48,969 nt of DNA from Granulicella aggregans (GCF_014203275.1 NZ_JACHIP010000019.1:1-48969); one strand, 5' to 3'; shown: positions 32,293 through 41,939, numbered from the stretch's first letter. Notes: a model not told the origin generated them from the letters alone. Program-made: numbers and translations.

Positions 32293-33189
32293 ATGCCCGG
32301 CACAGATTGGCTCTATCAGTTCACCAACAACCTGACAGCGTTGACCACGGCGAACGGTGGAGCGCTGACCAGCCTCGGCCTTTCGCTGCTTAGCTTCATC
32401 GCGTTCATGCAGCTTGCCAAAATGGTCATCAACTTCAGCCTCGCCAACATGAGCTTCAGCTTCAATCCGGCTCCTCTCGAAGGTGGAGAGATCGTCCGGT
32501 TTATGTTGCGGCTCGGGTTTTGCTGCATTCTGGAGACCTACTGGATCAATCCTCTGCCCGGTGCGAGCTGGGGATTCAACAAACTGTTTTCCGCTCTCGC
32601 CCAGGAGATTGTAAAGGCGCTCGATCAGAACACACAGTCAATGCTCGCTTCGGCGATCAGTGACGCGTGGCATAAGACCGGCATGCCTTCGCTCATCTCG
32701 CCGCTCGAAATCTTCATGTACGTGTACGTTCAGATTCTGATGGGTGTCGCATCAGCAATCATCTTCGTCATCAACGTCAGCAGCTTCATCTTCTACGCGG
32801 TAACTGCTCTCTTTGGACCACTTTTTATCCCGCTTTACATGGTGGAGAGCCTTCGGGGCAAGTTCTTCCAGTTCCTCGACACGCTTCTCAGCTTCGCTAT
32901 GATTCGCGCTGTCGCAGCAGCCTTCATCTTTGTTTGGTCCGGCTTCTATACGACGTTTCTACAGCAGACCTTTAACGGCGACTACTCGATGACTATGTGG
33001 ATGGCGAATCTACTCCCAGTCACGATGGTTTTCGTTGCCTTCATCCTCAACATGCTCTTCATCCCACAGATTGCGCAGGCGATCTTTGGTGGCAGTGCGG
33101 GCACAACCGCTTCCGCGCAGAATCTTGTGACCAGTGTCGCCCTCCGTTATGGAGGCAAAAGCCCAACTCCATCCGCGAGGAAGCCATGA
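32293..33189 (+). CDS. virB6: VirB6/TrbL-like polytopic membrane protein
   Basis: 298 aa with at least five hydrophobic helices, e.g. LGLSLLSFIAFMQLAKMVINF, YVQILMGVASAIIFVINVSSFIFYAV, FGPLFIPLYMVESLRG and LPVTMVFVAFILNMLF. The central conserved region of TrbL/VirB6 is recognisable around the segment preceding FIPLYMVESLRGKFFQFLDTLL. It forms part of the inner-membrane transfer channel. The stop overlaps the next ORF (ATGA). Confidence 0.87.
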   Translation: MPGTDWLYQFTNNLTALTTANGGALTSLGLSLLSFIAFMQLAKMVINFSLANMSFSFNPAPLEGGEIVRFMLRLGFCCILETYWINPLPGASWGFNKLFSALAQEIVKALDQNTQSMLASAISDAWHKTGMPSLISPLEIFMYVYVQILMGVASAIIFVINVSSFIFYAVTALFGPLFIPLYMVESLRGKFFQFLDTLLSFAMIRAVAAAFIFVWSGFYTTFLQQTFNGDYSMTMWMANLLPVTMVFVAFILNMLFIPQIAQAIFGGSAGTTASAQNLVTSVALRYGGKSPTPSARKP

Positions 33190-33431
33190 GCTGGCACCAC
33201 GATGACCCATTCGTCTCCACGGTGGCTGCGACATCACCACCAGCAACTCCACCTAAATTCCTCCGTGTGTTGTTCCGTCTGTTTCTTGCCGTATTGATCG
33301 TCGCGGGGGTTGCGGGAGGACTCTTCCAGGCGTATCGCACCTCTCTCCTCGTCGCGAAGATCTTGAGCCACTCGCACTCGACTGTCCCGACGACACATCA
33401 ACACCACCCGCAACAGGGAACATCCAGATGA
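33186..33431 (+). CDS. Small membrane protein of T4SS operon
   Basis: 81 aa, start overlapping the virB6 stop. It has a hydrophobic helix (VLFRLFLAVLIVAGVAGGLF) and a His/Thr/Gln-rich C-terminus (TTHQHHPQQGTSR). It is the second small single-pass protein in this operon. Unrecognised family; a structural accessory or an exclusion protein is possible. Confidence 0.6.
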   Translation: MSWHHDDPFVSTVAATSPPATPPKFLRVLFRLFLAVLIVAGVAGGLFQAYRTSLLVAKILSHSHSTVPTTHQHHPQQGTSR

Positions 33432-33466
33432 TTCTTCTTTCCACGTTTCTTAGAAGGAGCTAGACC

Positions 33467-34312
33467 ATGGCGACACAGACCGTACCTCTCACCGATGCAG
33501 CGTACACCTCAGAGCAGGCCGTGCTTACGGACACTATTGCCAATGAGGTCTACGCCGCCCACTACAACGAACGAAAGACGAGCCGAATCGTTATCGGCGG
33601 CCTCTCTATTCTGTTGCTGGGTTCGTTCGCCAGCATCATCTCTCTTGCACACAAACCTGTCATCAACCGCTACATCCGCATCGATGAGATGGGCAAGGCG
33701 CAGGCCATCGTGTACAGCGACCTCAACTACTCTCCGCGCGAGGGTGAAGTCCGGACCTACCTCACCGATTGGGCGAACTATCGCTATACGTTGAACCGGG
33801 AGACGGTGGCGAAGAAGTACCCGCTGAACTACTACTTTCTTTCACAGTCGCTCGCATCGCAGCTCATGGGCGAGGACAACGCGAATCATATCGTCTCGCA
33901 GGTCACGGCAGGACAAACCGAGCAGAGCGAGGTGGACGTGCGCAACGTCACCATCACTTCTATGTCTACCGAGCAGGTACAGGGCGCAGTGATGGCGAAG
34001 GGCACCGCGCTGGTCAACTTCGACAAGCTTTACTCCCTGCGCAACTCCCGCCAGCCGCGTACCGAGCATTGGATGCTGAGCGTCACCTACTATCTCAATC
34101 CCAAGCAGGTATCGGACCAGGCCAAAGTCTTTCCTCAGTTCGAGACCATCAATCCGCTCGGTCTGACGATTACGGAGTTCCATGAGAACCGTCTCGGCGT
34201 CGATCCGATCGCAAACGACGGCACACTGCCGAAGCCACAGCATGCCGTGGCCGTACCTATCGCACCCGCAAACCCATTCTTGCCGGAGAGCAAAGCGGGT
34301 GACGTACAGTGA
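33467..34312 (+). CDS. virB8: VirB8/TrbF-like protein
   Basis: 281 aa. One N-terminal membrane helix (IVIGGLSILLLGSFASIISLA) and a periplasmic NTF2-like domain (REGEVRTYLTDWANYRYTLN, then VDVRNVTITSMSTEQVQ, MLSVTYYLNP and TITEFHENR). VirB8 is the assembly factor of the inner-membrane complex. A strong AGAAGGAG precedes the ATG. The stop overlaps the GTG start of virB11. Confidence 0.9.
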   Translation: MATQTVPLTDAAYTSEQAVLTDTIANEVYAAHYNERKTSRIVIGGLSILLLGSFASIISLAHKPVINRYIRIDEMGKAQAIVYSDLNYSPREGEVRTYLTDWANYRYTLNRETVAKKYPLNYYFLSQSLASQLMGEDNANHIVSQVTAGQTEQSEVDVRNVTITSMSTEQVQGAVMAKGTALVNFDKLYSLRNSRQPRTEHWMLSVTYYLNPKQVSDQAKVFPQFETINPLGLTITEFHENRLGVDPIANDGTLPKPQHAVAVPIAPANPFLPESKAGDVQ

Positions 34313-35340
34313 GCTACGATCTCATCCTGCCGTTCTTCCCAGAAGAGATTCGAGTGCTGTTGCTCGACCCGTCAATCTCTGACCTCATGATTAACGGCAC
34401 CAGCGGTGTGTACGCCGACCGCAATGGTGTTGTTGAACGCGTGAAGTTGGCGTCCGCCTATACCAACGAGCGCCTCACCGCAGCGATTGAACGTGTGGCC
34501 CGTGTCTTGGGGCAGGATCTCACGTCGCAGAATCCCATTCTCAACACGCGACTGCCTGATGGTTCGCGTGTTGCGGTTGTGGGTCCGCCTGCTTCCATAG
34601 ACGGTCCCACTCTCACCATCCGCAAATTCAACAAGTGGTACACGAGCGATGAGCTGGTAGCGAGCGGAAGCCTGCCCACGGAGGTGCGCGACCTCATCGT
34701 TTCACTCATAGGTCAACGTAAGAACGGCATCATCGCTGGTGGGACTAGCTCGGGCAAGACAACGCTGATGAAAGCGTTGCTGGACCATGTTCCGATGACG
34801 GAACGGCTGTGTGTGATCGAGCAGCCTGCCGAGTTGCAAATCCTGCAGCCGAACACCGTGCGATGGGAGGCAGTCGATGCTATTCCCGGTCAGGTTGCCA
34901 TCACGCCGAGCGAGCTTCTGGCTGCAGCGCTCCGTCACCGGCCGGATCGCATCATCATGGGCGAGATTCGCAATGAAGCAGGTTATGACTTGCTCCAGGC
35001 GATGAACACCGGACACGGCGGCACGATGTCCACTATCCACGCAAGCAGTGCCGTCGAAGCGTTGGACCGTCTTTCCAACCTTGCATTGAGCGCACGAGCC
35101 AACCTCAATCACGCGTTCATGCGCAGCGAGACAGCGAAGGCAATCGACTTCGCCCTGTACTGCGAACGTGCGGCAGGTGGTCGTCGTCAGGTGCGCGAGG
35201 TCGTACTCGTGAAGGGCTACGACTATCGTTCCGAACAGTTCCAGGTCGAGGAAGTTTACTCAGCACCCCAGCCTAAGACAGCCCGCGAGTTGCTGATAGT
35301 TGGCGCACCGGCTGTAACACCCATCGCGCAGTTTGCATAA
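34309..35340 (+). CDS. virB11: VirB11/TrbB traffic ATPase
   Basis: 343 aa from a GTG overlapping virB8 by 4 bp. The family marks are complete: SISDLMINGTSGVYADRNG at the N-terminus, LTIRKFNK, Walker A AGGTSSGKTTLM, the Asp box IEQPAELQ, Walker B RIIMGEIRNEAGYDLLQA, and the His box GHGGTMSTIHASS. VirB11 forms a hexamer that switches between pilus building and DNA transfer. Normal length. Confidence 0.95.
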   Translation: MSYDLILPFFPEEIRVLLLDPSISDLMINGTSGVYADRNGVVERVKLASAYTNERLTAAIERVARVLGQDLTSQNPILNTRLPDGSRVAVVGPPASIDGPTLTIRKFNKWYTSDELVASGSLPTEVRDLIVSLIGQRKNGIIAGGTSSGKTTLMKALLDHVPMTERLCVIEQPAELQILQPNTVRWEAVDAIPGQVAITPSELLAAALRHRPDRIIMGEIRNEAGYDLLQAMNTGHGGTMSTIHASSAVEALDRLSNLALSARANLNHAFMRSETAKAIDFALYCERAAGGRRQVREVVLVKGYDYRSEQFQVEEVYSAPQPKTARELLIVGAPAVTPIAQFA

Positions 35341-35363
35341 CCGAAAAAGAGAGGAAACACATC

Positions 35364-35696
35364 ATGGCGCTATTCACAGTGAAGACTTCCAAGAAGGTAG
35401 AAACCAACATCAGGCTTGAAGAGTCAACCGCAAAAATGCTTGACCGGTATGCCCACTTCCACAAAGGACCGGCAGATGACGTGGTGAATGAAGCGTTGGA
35501 ATACATCTTCCGTCACGATAAGGACTTTCAGCAACACCTACAGAAGAACCCCGATGAAGAAGTAGCGGCTTCTGTGCGAATTAAGAAGGCTCCGGGCTCT
35601 GTGAAGGGTGCGAAGTCTGCCGCTAAGAGCACCGGTAGCACCAACGGTTCTGTCGCACGTTCAGCATCAGCGGTTGCACCTTCAGATGCGAAGTAG
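35364..35696 (+). CDS. RHH-like accessory protein with basic tail
   Basis: 110 aa. The N-terminus KTSKKVETNIRLEESTAKMLDRYAHFH looks like a ribbon-helix-helix strand and first helix, followed by ADDVVNEALEYIFRHDKDF. The C-terminal 40 residues are Lys/Ala/Ser/Gly-rich and probably contact DNA without specificity. It closes the virB operon and adjoins the probable oriT, so it may be a relaxosome component or a transfer-gene regulator. Ribosome site AGAGAGGAAA. Confidence 0.65.
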   Translation: MALFTVKTSKKVETNIRLEESTAKMLDRYAHFHKGPADDVVNEALEYIFRHDKDFQQHLQKNPDEEVAASVRIKKAPGSVKGAKSAAKSTGSTNGSVARSASAVAPSDAK

Positions 35697-35877
35697 GCAA
35701 TGAAGTCCAATGATGCGCTTTGCGCATGAAAAGTATGACACTCCACCCCTTCCAGGGTGTCGTTAGAAGCGGAGCGGGTTGACTATCGTCAACCTCTTTG
35801 TAAACAAACCACTTACGCCAAATCGGTTGGCTATCGTCAACCACCGGTCAACGATAGTCAACTGAGGAATTCCGCTA
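35697..35877. other. Probable origin of transfer (oriT)
   Basis: 181 bp between the virB operon and the MobC-like gene. It holds three copies of the GTTGACTATCGTCAAC type repeat (35777-35794, 35825-35842 and, inverted, 35846-35863), an ATGCGC-TTT-GCGCAT hairpin near 35717-35731, and a longer imperfect hairpin GACAC/GTGTC near 35738-35762. Relaxosome genes follow immediately. No nic site can be assigned by eye. The repeats could instead be operators of the flanking RHH proteins; the two roles often coincide. Confidence 0.6.
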
Positions 35878-36270
35878 ATGGAAGAGAATACGCAGCCATC
35901 GTTCCTAGACCTAGAGACGCGGATACGACGCTCGAAAGGACGCACAGGGCGCACGATCAGCGCGACCGCTCGCGTCACTCGCGACGAACAGAACGAGATG
36001 GAACGAGCCGCCAAGCTGAAGGGGCAGAGCCTTAGCGAGTGGTGCCGCGAGGTACTACTTGCGGCCGCCCGAGGTGAAACCATCACGCCCACGTTTACAG
36101 AGATCGTGGCCATCCGCCAACTTCTGAATTCCACGCTGCGGAGTGTCGTTTGTGGCGACTCGATGACGCCCGAAGCGTTCCAGAAAGAGCTTCAGACGAT
36201 TCGCAATTCAAAGCACAAGGCAGCAGCGGAAGTCATGCAGCAGTACGCCGCAACGGAGGCGGGACGATGA
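35878..36270 (+). CDS. MobC-like relaxosome accessory protein
   Basis: 130 aa. The sequence RTGRTISATARVTRDEQNEMERAAKLKGQSLSEWCREVLLAAA has the strand-helix-helix pattern of RHH accessory proteins of the TraJ/MobC type, followed by a helical region (EIVAIRQLLNSTLRSV). Such proteins bend oriT DNA and help the relaxase melt the nic region. It starts 15 bp after the last oriT-like repeat and overlaps the coupling-protein gene (ATGA-type). Confidence 0.72.
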   Translation: MEENTQPSFLDLETRIRRSKGRTGRTISATARVTRDEQNEMERAAKLKGQSLSEWCREVLLAAARGETITPTFTEIVAIRQLLNSTLRSVVCGDSMTPEAFQKELQTIRNSKHKAAAEVMQQYAATEAGR

Positions 36271-38318
36271 ACAACAATCAGAAGTGGGGCCGCAAAGAAA
36301 CCATAGTCTGGCCGCCGCACGCACCCATTTATACGTTCTGCGCCTTGGCTCTGGGTGTCTTCGTAACGATCTTCTTCGTTTGGCAGTTTCTCCGCTTCTC
36401 TGAGACTCCATTGAGGCGGGACTACACGACGACCTATATCCGGTCGCTCGTCGGGGCGACGTTCAAGCAGCAAGGAAAGTATCGGCTGCTCTATGTGGGC
36501 GGCGGCAAAGCCGCGCCCCGACTTGCACTGCCGGCCGACTTCGTTCCAGGCGAAACCAAGCTGCCCAACGGTGCCATCTCCCCGGTCGATCTGTCGCTGG
36601 CCGCGCGGCATCAGGGCTTCACGGTGTTCTACAAAGGGGCGGAGAAGGATTACAACGACGCTGCTCTTAGCCGTTGGCTCCGCACCGTGTACTTCGACGG
36701 TCAAGGGCTGCTCGATATCTACGGCACGTCCTTAGCCGAAGGCTTTGCCGTCCTCGTGATCGCCCTTGTCTTCGCCGGACGTGCGGACGTGAAGCGCTTC
36801 CGCGAGTTGAAGTATGGACGGCGCCTGAAGGGGCCGGTGATGACGACCCCGGCTAAGTTCAACAAAGCTTTGCAGGCGGACGGACTCGCCATCGACACCG
36901 CCGAAAAGCGGTCTTTCTTTCGGAAGCCGACGCAGCTGCGCATCCCCAAGAGCGCCGAGGCGAAGCACATCCAGATCATGGGCGACACCGGGACCGGTAA
37001 GTCAACTTTGATAAAACAGCTCCTCCAGCAGATCGCCGACCGAGGTGAAATTGCCATCGTCTACGACCCCGCAGGGGAGTTCACAGAGAGCTTTTACAAA
37101 GAGAGCCGGAAGGATTGGATTCTGAATCCGCTCGATGAGAGAACGCCTTATTGGACTCCATCGAGCGAACTGAGAGACCCGGCCGAGGCGCGTACGATCG
37201 CTGCCTCTATGTATCAGCCACGCGACGATAAGCGGGGTGAGTTCTTTACAGACACGCCCCAGAAGATCTTCGCCCATCTCCTGAAGTACAAACCTTCGCC
37301 AGAAGAATTGGTCGCGTGGATGTCGGATGAAGACGAGATTCAACGGCGTTTAGAGGGTACTGAACTTGCATTTATGGCGGCCAGGGATGCGCCGCAGCAG
37401 AAGAGCGGCGTGCTCGGATCGTTAGGTCTCGTTGCCGACAGTCTGCGCCTTTTGCCCACCCGCGAAGAGGCGCAGGGGCGCGAGTGGTGCGCGACCGATT
37501 GGGCCGAGAAACGGGAGGGATGGATCTTCCTCACGTCCACCGAAGCCCAGCAGGAGGCGTTGCGCCCGCTGCATTCTCTCTGGATCGACCTGCTGGTGCT
37601 ACGTCTCTTGACGAAGCCAAAGCCGGGACAGAAGAAGGTGTGGCTGGTGATCGATGAACTTGCCAGCCTGCAGCGTCTTCCGCAGTTCCATACGGCACTG
37701 ACCAAAGGCCGCAAGAGCGACAATCCCATCGTCTTCGGCTACCAGGGCAAGGCGCAGCTAGAAACCATCTACGGCCATCTCGCCGAGGTGATGCTTTCGC
37801 AGCCCACCACGAAGTTCATCCTCCGCACCGCCGAACCGAACGCCGCGAAGTGGGCAGCCGAGATGATCGGCGAGGTCGAAATCGAGCGTGTCCGTGAGAC
37901 GGTAGCGGACGGGAAGCGCCAGGGCAAGAGCTTCACCCTTGATCGTCAGATCGAGCCACTGGTGATGAAGTCTGAGGTGGAAGGTCTGCCCGACCTCCAT
38001 GCGTTCGTAAAGATCAATAACTACGTATCGCGCTTCTCGTTTCCACCCATGAGCCTTCCGAAGATCGCCGAGGCGTTGCAACGGCGGCAGATTGCTCCAA
38101 ACAAAATGTGGTTCAACCCATTGGCCCCTGCCCCTGCCCCTGCACCCGCCCCGGCACCGGCACAGCCGGTCACCGAGAAGCCAGTCAGTGAACCGGAGAA
38201 ACCAGCCAGCAAGGGCGCCCCCGTAAAAGAGGCCGAGGCCCTGGTCCCCAAACGCGAAGTTCCCAAGGTTGTTCCTCCAACGCCCATCCAGGAACAGCCC
38301 CTTTCACAGAATCTCTAG
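36267..38318 (+). CDS. virD4: VirD4/TraD type IV coupling protein
   Basis: 683 aa from the ATG at 36267 (ribosome site ACGGAGG); the open frame upstream runs through the MobC-like gene and is ignored. Two membrane helices are present (FCALALGVFVTIFFVWQFL and YGTSLAEGFAVLVIALVFAG). Walker A is GDTGTGKS at residues 239-246; the second motif is KVWLVIDELASLQRLPQFHTALTKGRK. The C-terminus carries a Pro-Ala repeat and a Pro/Lys/Glu-rich tail of about 80 residues. Coupling proteins bring the relaxase-DNA complex to the secretion channel. Gene order (MobC-like, VirD4, MobF) matches TrwA-TrwB-TrwC. Confidence 0.94.
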   Translation: MNNNQKWGRKETIVWPPHAPIYTFCALALGVFVTIFFVWQFLRFSETPLRRDYTTTYIRSLVGATFKQQGKYRLLYVGGGKAAPRLALPADFVPGETKLPNGAISPVDLSLAARHQGFTVFYKGAEKDYNDAALSRWLRTVYFDGQGLLDIYGTSLAEGFAVLVIALVFAGRADVKRFRELKYGRRLKGPVMTTPAKFNKALQADGLAIDTAEKRSFFRKPTQLRIPKSAEAKHIQIMGDTGTGKSTLIKQLLQQIADRGEIAIVYDPAGEFTESFYKESRKDWILNPLDERTPYWTPSSELRDPAEARTIAASMYQPRDDKRGEFFTDTPQKIFAHLLKYKPSPEELVAWMSDEDEIQRRLEGTELAFMAARDAPQQKSGVLGSLGLVADSLRLLPTREEAQGREWCATDWAEKREGWIFLTSTEAQQEALRPLHSLWIDLLVLRLLTKPKPGQKKVWLVIDELASLQRLPQFHTALTKGRKSDNPIVFGYQGKAQLETIYGHLAEVMLSQPTTKFILRTAEPNAAKWAAEMIGEVEIERVRETVADGKRQGKSFTLDRQIEPLVMKSEVEGLPDLHAFVKINNYVSRFSFPPMSLPKIAEALQRRQIAPNKMWFNPLAPAPAPAPAPAPAQPVTEKPVSEPEKPASKGAPVKEAEALVPKREVPKVVPPTPIQEQPLSQNL

Positions 38319-38324
38319 GTCGCC

Positions 38325-41300
38325 ATGCTCACTATTTCCAAAGCCATCAGCCCGGCTCAGGCGCAGACATACCACAGTCTGGAATACACCAGCGACGCCC
38401 AGAGCTATTACAAGCAGGACGACACGGTAAAGGGAGAGTGGCAGGGAAAACTTGCCGCCTCCCTCGGTCTCTCCGGAGAGGTTGCGCCGCTGGAGTTCTC
38501 CCGTCTGACGGAAGGCAAACATCCGCAGACTGAAGAACAGATGGTGAAGCATCGGGAAGGGAAGGAGTACACCAACGCGGACGGCAGCGTGACGAAGCCC
38601 GTTGAGCACCGGGCCGGATGGGATGCGACGTTCTCCGCCCCCAAGTCGGTCTCGTTGACTGCTCTGGTAGGTGGCGACGACCGCGTCAGGGAGGCTCACC
38701 GTGCTGCTGTGACGACGGCACTTGAAGAGCTCGAGAAGTACACGCACGCGCGGATCGGCGGCAACAATCCCGCCGAACAGACGGGGAAGTTCATTGCGGC
38801 GAAGTTCGAGCATGACACGGCGCGGCCAGTGAACGGCTACGCCGCACCCCAGCTCCACACGCACGCGATCATCTTTAATGTCACCGAACGTGCGGACGGT
38901 TCGACTCGCGCTCTACAACCCCAGGCTCTCTTCGAGTCGCAGAACTATGCCACCGCCGTTTACCAGTCGGCTCTCACCTACCAGCTCCGCAGGCTGGGTT
39001 ATGAGATCGAGCCAGGGCAGAGCGGCGCACCTGAAGTAAAGGGCTATTCGCAGCCATACCTTGACGCGTCGAGCCCACGCTCCCAGCAGATCAAAGAGCA
39101 GATGGAGCGTGCCGGTTTCCAAGGACCAGAGGCCGCGCAGATCGCCGCGCATGCAACGCGCGATCGTAAGCAGACCCTCACGCCCGCCGAGGTGTTGGCA
39201 GCGCATAAGGAGATGGCCGCGGACTTCGGCAACCAGCCGGAGCGAGTCGTCGCAGCGGCGCGGGAACGCGCGTTGAGCCAGGCACAGGGGACCGGCCTGC
39301 AGGGCGATGCTCGCGGAGCCGTGGCCTTCGCCAAGGAGAAGGTCTTCGAGCGCGAGGCCGTCGCCGATGAGCGGATCATCATGCGCGAGGCCTTGCGCCG
39401 AGGTATGGGCGAAGTCAGCTTTTCCGAAGTGCAGAGCGAGTTCCAGCGGCGACGAGAGGAAGGGGAGTTCCGCTCCGTCCAGGGGCAAAAGCACAGTTCC
39501 GGGCGCAGCTTCACCACTCCTGAGACCATCGCGGCGGAGCGTGCCAACGTGCAACACGTCATGGATGGAAGAGACGCAAGCAAACCCATGCTGAGTGATC
39601 GTGCCGCCGAGAAGCAGGCCCAATCTCGTGATTTTCTGAACGACGCGCAGCGCACAGCTATCCGCGAGGTGCTGACAAGTACCGACCGTGTACACGGATT
39701 TCAGGGGCTTGCGGGCACCGGAAAAACGAGCGCCCTGTCGGCCATCCGCGAGGGTGCGGAGCAAGGCGGCTACAAGGTCGAAGGCTTCGCCCCGACCTCT
39801 AAAGCGGCAGGCCAGCTCCGCGAAGCCGGGATCGAAGCGAATACGCTTCAGAGCTTCCTTGCACGGCAGAAGGAGTCCGACCCTGCCAGCAAACATCTCT
39901 ACATGCTGGACGAATCCAGTCTCGCCAGCACCAAGCAGATGCGAGCTTTCTTAGAGAAGATACGCCCGGAGGACCGCGTTCTCGTCATCGGTGACATACG
40001 CCAGCACCAGGGTGTCGATGCGGGCCGACCGTTCCAGCAAATGCAGGAAGCAGGCATGCAGACTTCCAGGCTGGACACCATCATGAGGCAGAAAGACCCC
40101 GAGTTGCTTCGCGCCGTGCAGCACCTCGCCACGAACGAAACGGAGAAGGGAATTGCGCTGCTTTCCGAGCAAGGACGTGTCACTCAGCTTGCCAATGCGC
40201 CAGAGCGCATCGCGGCGATCGCGCGGGACTACGCTGCTAAACCAGAGAACACCCTCATCGTCTCCCCTGACAATCGCAGCCGCCAGCAGATCAATGAAGC
40301 CGTGCGCGGCGAGCTGCTGAAAGCCGGCACGCTTGCCGGGGATGGCCAACAGTTCCTTACACTTTCCCATCGCTCGGACATGACCGGTCCCGATCGCACC
40401 TGGGCGGCGATGTACCGTCCCGGCGATGTTGTCCAGTACGAGCGCGGCAGCAAAGCCGAAGGGATCGAGCGCAACAGCTTCGCCGTTGTGCGATCGAGCG
40501 ATGCGACCGCGAATCGGCTGACCGTGGAGTTTCCAAACGGCGCAACAGTAGAGTACGACCCCAGGCGCGTCTATGGCGTGAACGTTTATCGCGAGACCAG
40601 CCGCGAATTTGCCACGGGCGACCGGCTGCAGTTCTCTGCGCTGAATAAGGAGCTTGGGATCTCCAACCGCGACATGGGCACCATCAGCAAGATGGAGCCA
40701 GACCGCATGACCGTCCTTATGGATGGCAAGGAGCAGCGTTTCGTCAGCTTCAACCCCACAGAGTTTCGGCAGTTCGACCACGGCTACGCCGTCACATCGC
40801 ACAGCTCCCAGGGACTCACGGCAGACCGCGTGATAGCCAACATCGACACCGACTCTTCGCGCAGCCTCATCAACAGCCGCCTCGCTTATGTAGCCATCTC
40901 ACGCGCGGCCCAGGACGCGAGAATTTACACGAACGACGCTGAAACGTTGGGTGCGCGGCTCGCTACGGATGTAACCAAGACGGCCGCACTCGACTTCACA
41001 ACCAAAGTTGAAAAGGCCGAAGCTGTACAGCCCCCCAAAGCTCCAAAGATCGTTCAGGTCCACGAGTACAACAATGCCGACTCACGGCTCGCCGCCGTTG
41101 CGAGTGAGTACGTCAGCCGCCCAGAGCGTAGTGTGATCGTCGCACCCGATCGCACGGAGCGTGAGGAGCTGACGCAGCTCGTCCGTGCCGACCTCTACGC
41201 GCAGGGCAAGCTCGGCCGGGACGCGCAGGCTGTTCCGGTTCTAGTGGAGAAAGACACCGGCAGCAAAATGCGCGTGGAGAGCTACAAACCCGGAGACAAG

Positions 41301-41885
41301 ATCCACTACAAGACTGGCAGTCCCAGCCTTCATGGCATTCCCCACGACAGCGAGGCCACCGTTGTATCTACGAAGCCGCGCGGCAACGTCCTTTCGGTTC
41401 AGCTAGACGCCACGCGTGAAGAAATTTCCTACAACCCGGCGCAGCTCCGCACGCAAACACGCGAGAGCCGGACTTACCAAGAGGAGACCCGCGAAATAGC
41501 GCAAGGTGAGCGCATCCGCTTTACCAGCTATGACAAGGAGACCGGCGTCCGCTCCGGTGACCTCGGCACCGTAACCCGCATAGGTCAGGACCACTCCATG
41601 ACAGTGAAGCTCGATTCCGGCAAGAACGCCGAGGTCTCTTCAGAGAAGTCCCGGCACATCGAATACGGCTACGCCGTCGACGGCCTGAAGAACCTCCGCG
41701 CGGAACGCGTGATCGCAACAGGCGATGGCCTTTCCCAACAAACCTTCCAGGGCGTTTCTCCGAAAACGGATCTTGCTTTGTACACCAACCAGCCGCAGCA
41801 CGATTTCTCTACTTCCAAACAAATCGCGGCGCCTGAACTTGCACAGCCTGTCCGGCAGCAGCACGACTTCGGCATCGGCTTCTAG
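38325..41885 (+). CDS. trwC: MobF (TrwC/TraI) relaxase-helicase
   Basis: 1186 aa. The N-terminal 300 residues are a TrwC relaxase: MLTISKAISPAQAQTYHSLEY with catalytic tyrosines in the first 30 residues, GWDATFSAPKSVSLTAL, and the His cluster PQLHTHAIIFN. The helicase half has Walker A GLAGTGKT at about 462-469, LYMLDESSLAS, VLVIGDIRQHQGVDAG, and the RecD-like GYAVTSHSSQGLTADRVI followed by RLAYVAISRA. The last 240 residues repeat helicase accessory elements (HEYNNADSRLAAVASEYV, then GYAVDGLKNLRAERVIAT) without Walker motifs. The enzyme nicks oriT, unwinds the plasmid and pilots the strand. Its stop is 17 bp before a Tn3-type inverted repeat. Confidence 0.95.
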   Translation: MLTISKAISPAQAQTYHSLEYTSDAQSYYKQDDTVKGEWQGKLAASLGLSGEVAPLEFSRLTEGKHPQTEEQMVKHREGKEYTNADGSVTKPVEHRAGWDATFSAPKSVSLTALVGGDDRVREAHRAAVTTALEELEKYTHARIGGNNPAEQTGKFIAAKFEHDTARPVNGYAAPQLHTHAIIFNVTERADGSTRALQPQALFESQNYATAVYQSALTYQLRRLGYEIEPGQSGAPEVKGYSQPYLDASSPRSQQIKEQMERAGFQGPEAAQIAAHATRDRKQTLTPAEVLAAHKEMAADFGNQPERVVAAARERALSQAQGTGLQGDARGAVAFAKEKVFEREAVADERIIMREALRRGMGEVSFSEVQSEFQRRREEGEFRSVQGQKHSSGRSFTTPETIAAERANVQHVMDGRDASKPMLSDRAAEKQAQSRDFLNDAQRTAIREVLTSTDRVHGFQGLAGTGKTSALSAIREGAEQGGYKVEGFAPTSKAAGQLREAGIEANTLQSFLARQKESDPASKHLYMLDESSLASTKQMRAFLEKIRPEDRVLVIGDIRQHQGVDAGRPFQQMQEAGMQTSRLDTIMRQKDPELLRAVQHLATNETEKGIALLSEQGRVTQLANAPERIAAIARDYAAKPENTLIVSPDNRSRQQINEAVRGELLKAGTLAGDGQQFLTLSHRSDMTGPDRTWAAMYRPGDVVQYERGSKAEGIERNSFAVVRSSDATANRLTVEFPNGATVEYDPRRVYGVNVYRETSREFATGDRLQFSALNKELGISNRDMGTISKMEPDRMTVLMDGKEQRFVSFNPTEFRQFDHGYAVTSHSSQGLTADRVIANIDTDSSRSLINSRLAYVAISRAAQDARIYTNDAETLGARLATDVTKTAALDFTTKVEKAEAVQPPKAPKIVQVHEYNNADSRLAAVASEYVSRPERSVIVAPDRTEREELTQLVRADLYAQGKLGRDAQAVPVLVEKDTGSKMRVESYKPGDKIHYKTGSPSLHGIPHDSEATVVSTKPRGNVLSVQLDATREEISYNPAQLRTQTRESRTYQEETREIAQGERIRFTSYDKETGVRSGDLGTVTRIGQDHSMTVKLDSGKNAEVSSEKSRHIEYGYAVDGLKNLRAERVIATGDGLSQQTFQGVSPKTDLALYTNQPQHDFSTSKQIAAPELAQPVRQQHDFGIGF

Positions 41886-41902
41886 CCATCGCTTGCCTTT
41901 AT

Positions 41903-41939
41903 GGGTCACCACACCAAACGTCAAAAATCGTACGCTAAG
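41903..41939 (+). repeat. Tn3-type terminal inverted repeat, left (A)
   Basis: Outer end GGGTCACCACACC, inner end ATCGTACGCTAAG. It lies 17 bp after the relaxase stop. Confidence 0.85.

Noticed and set aside
32997..33185. Longer start for the 81-aa T4SS protein
   Set aside because: That part overlaps the membrane-coding frame of virB6; the ATG at 33186 overlaps the virB6 stop in the usual coupled manner.
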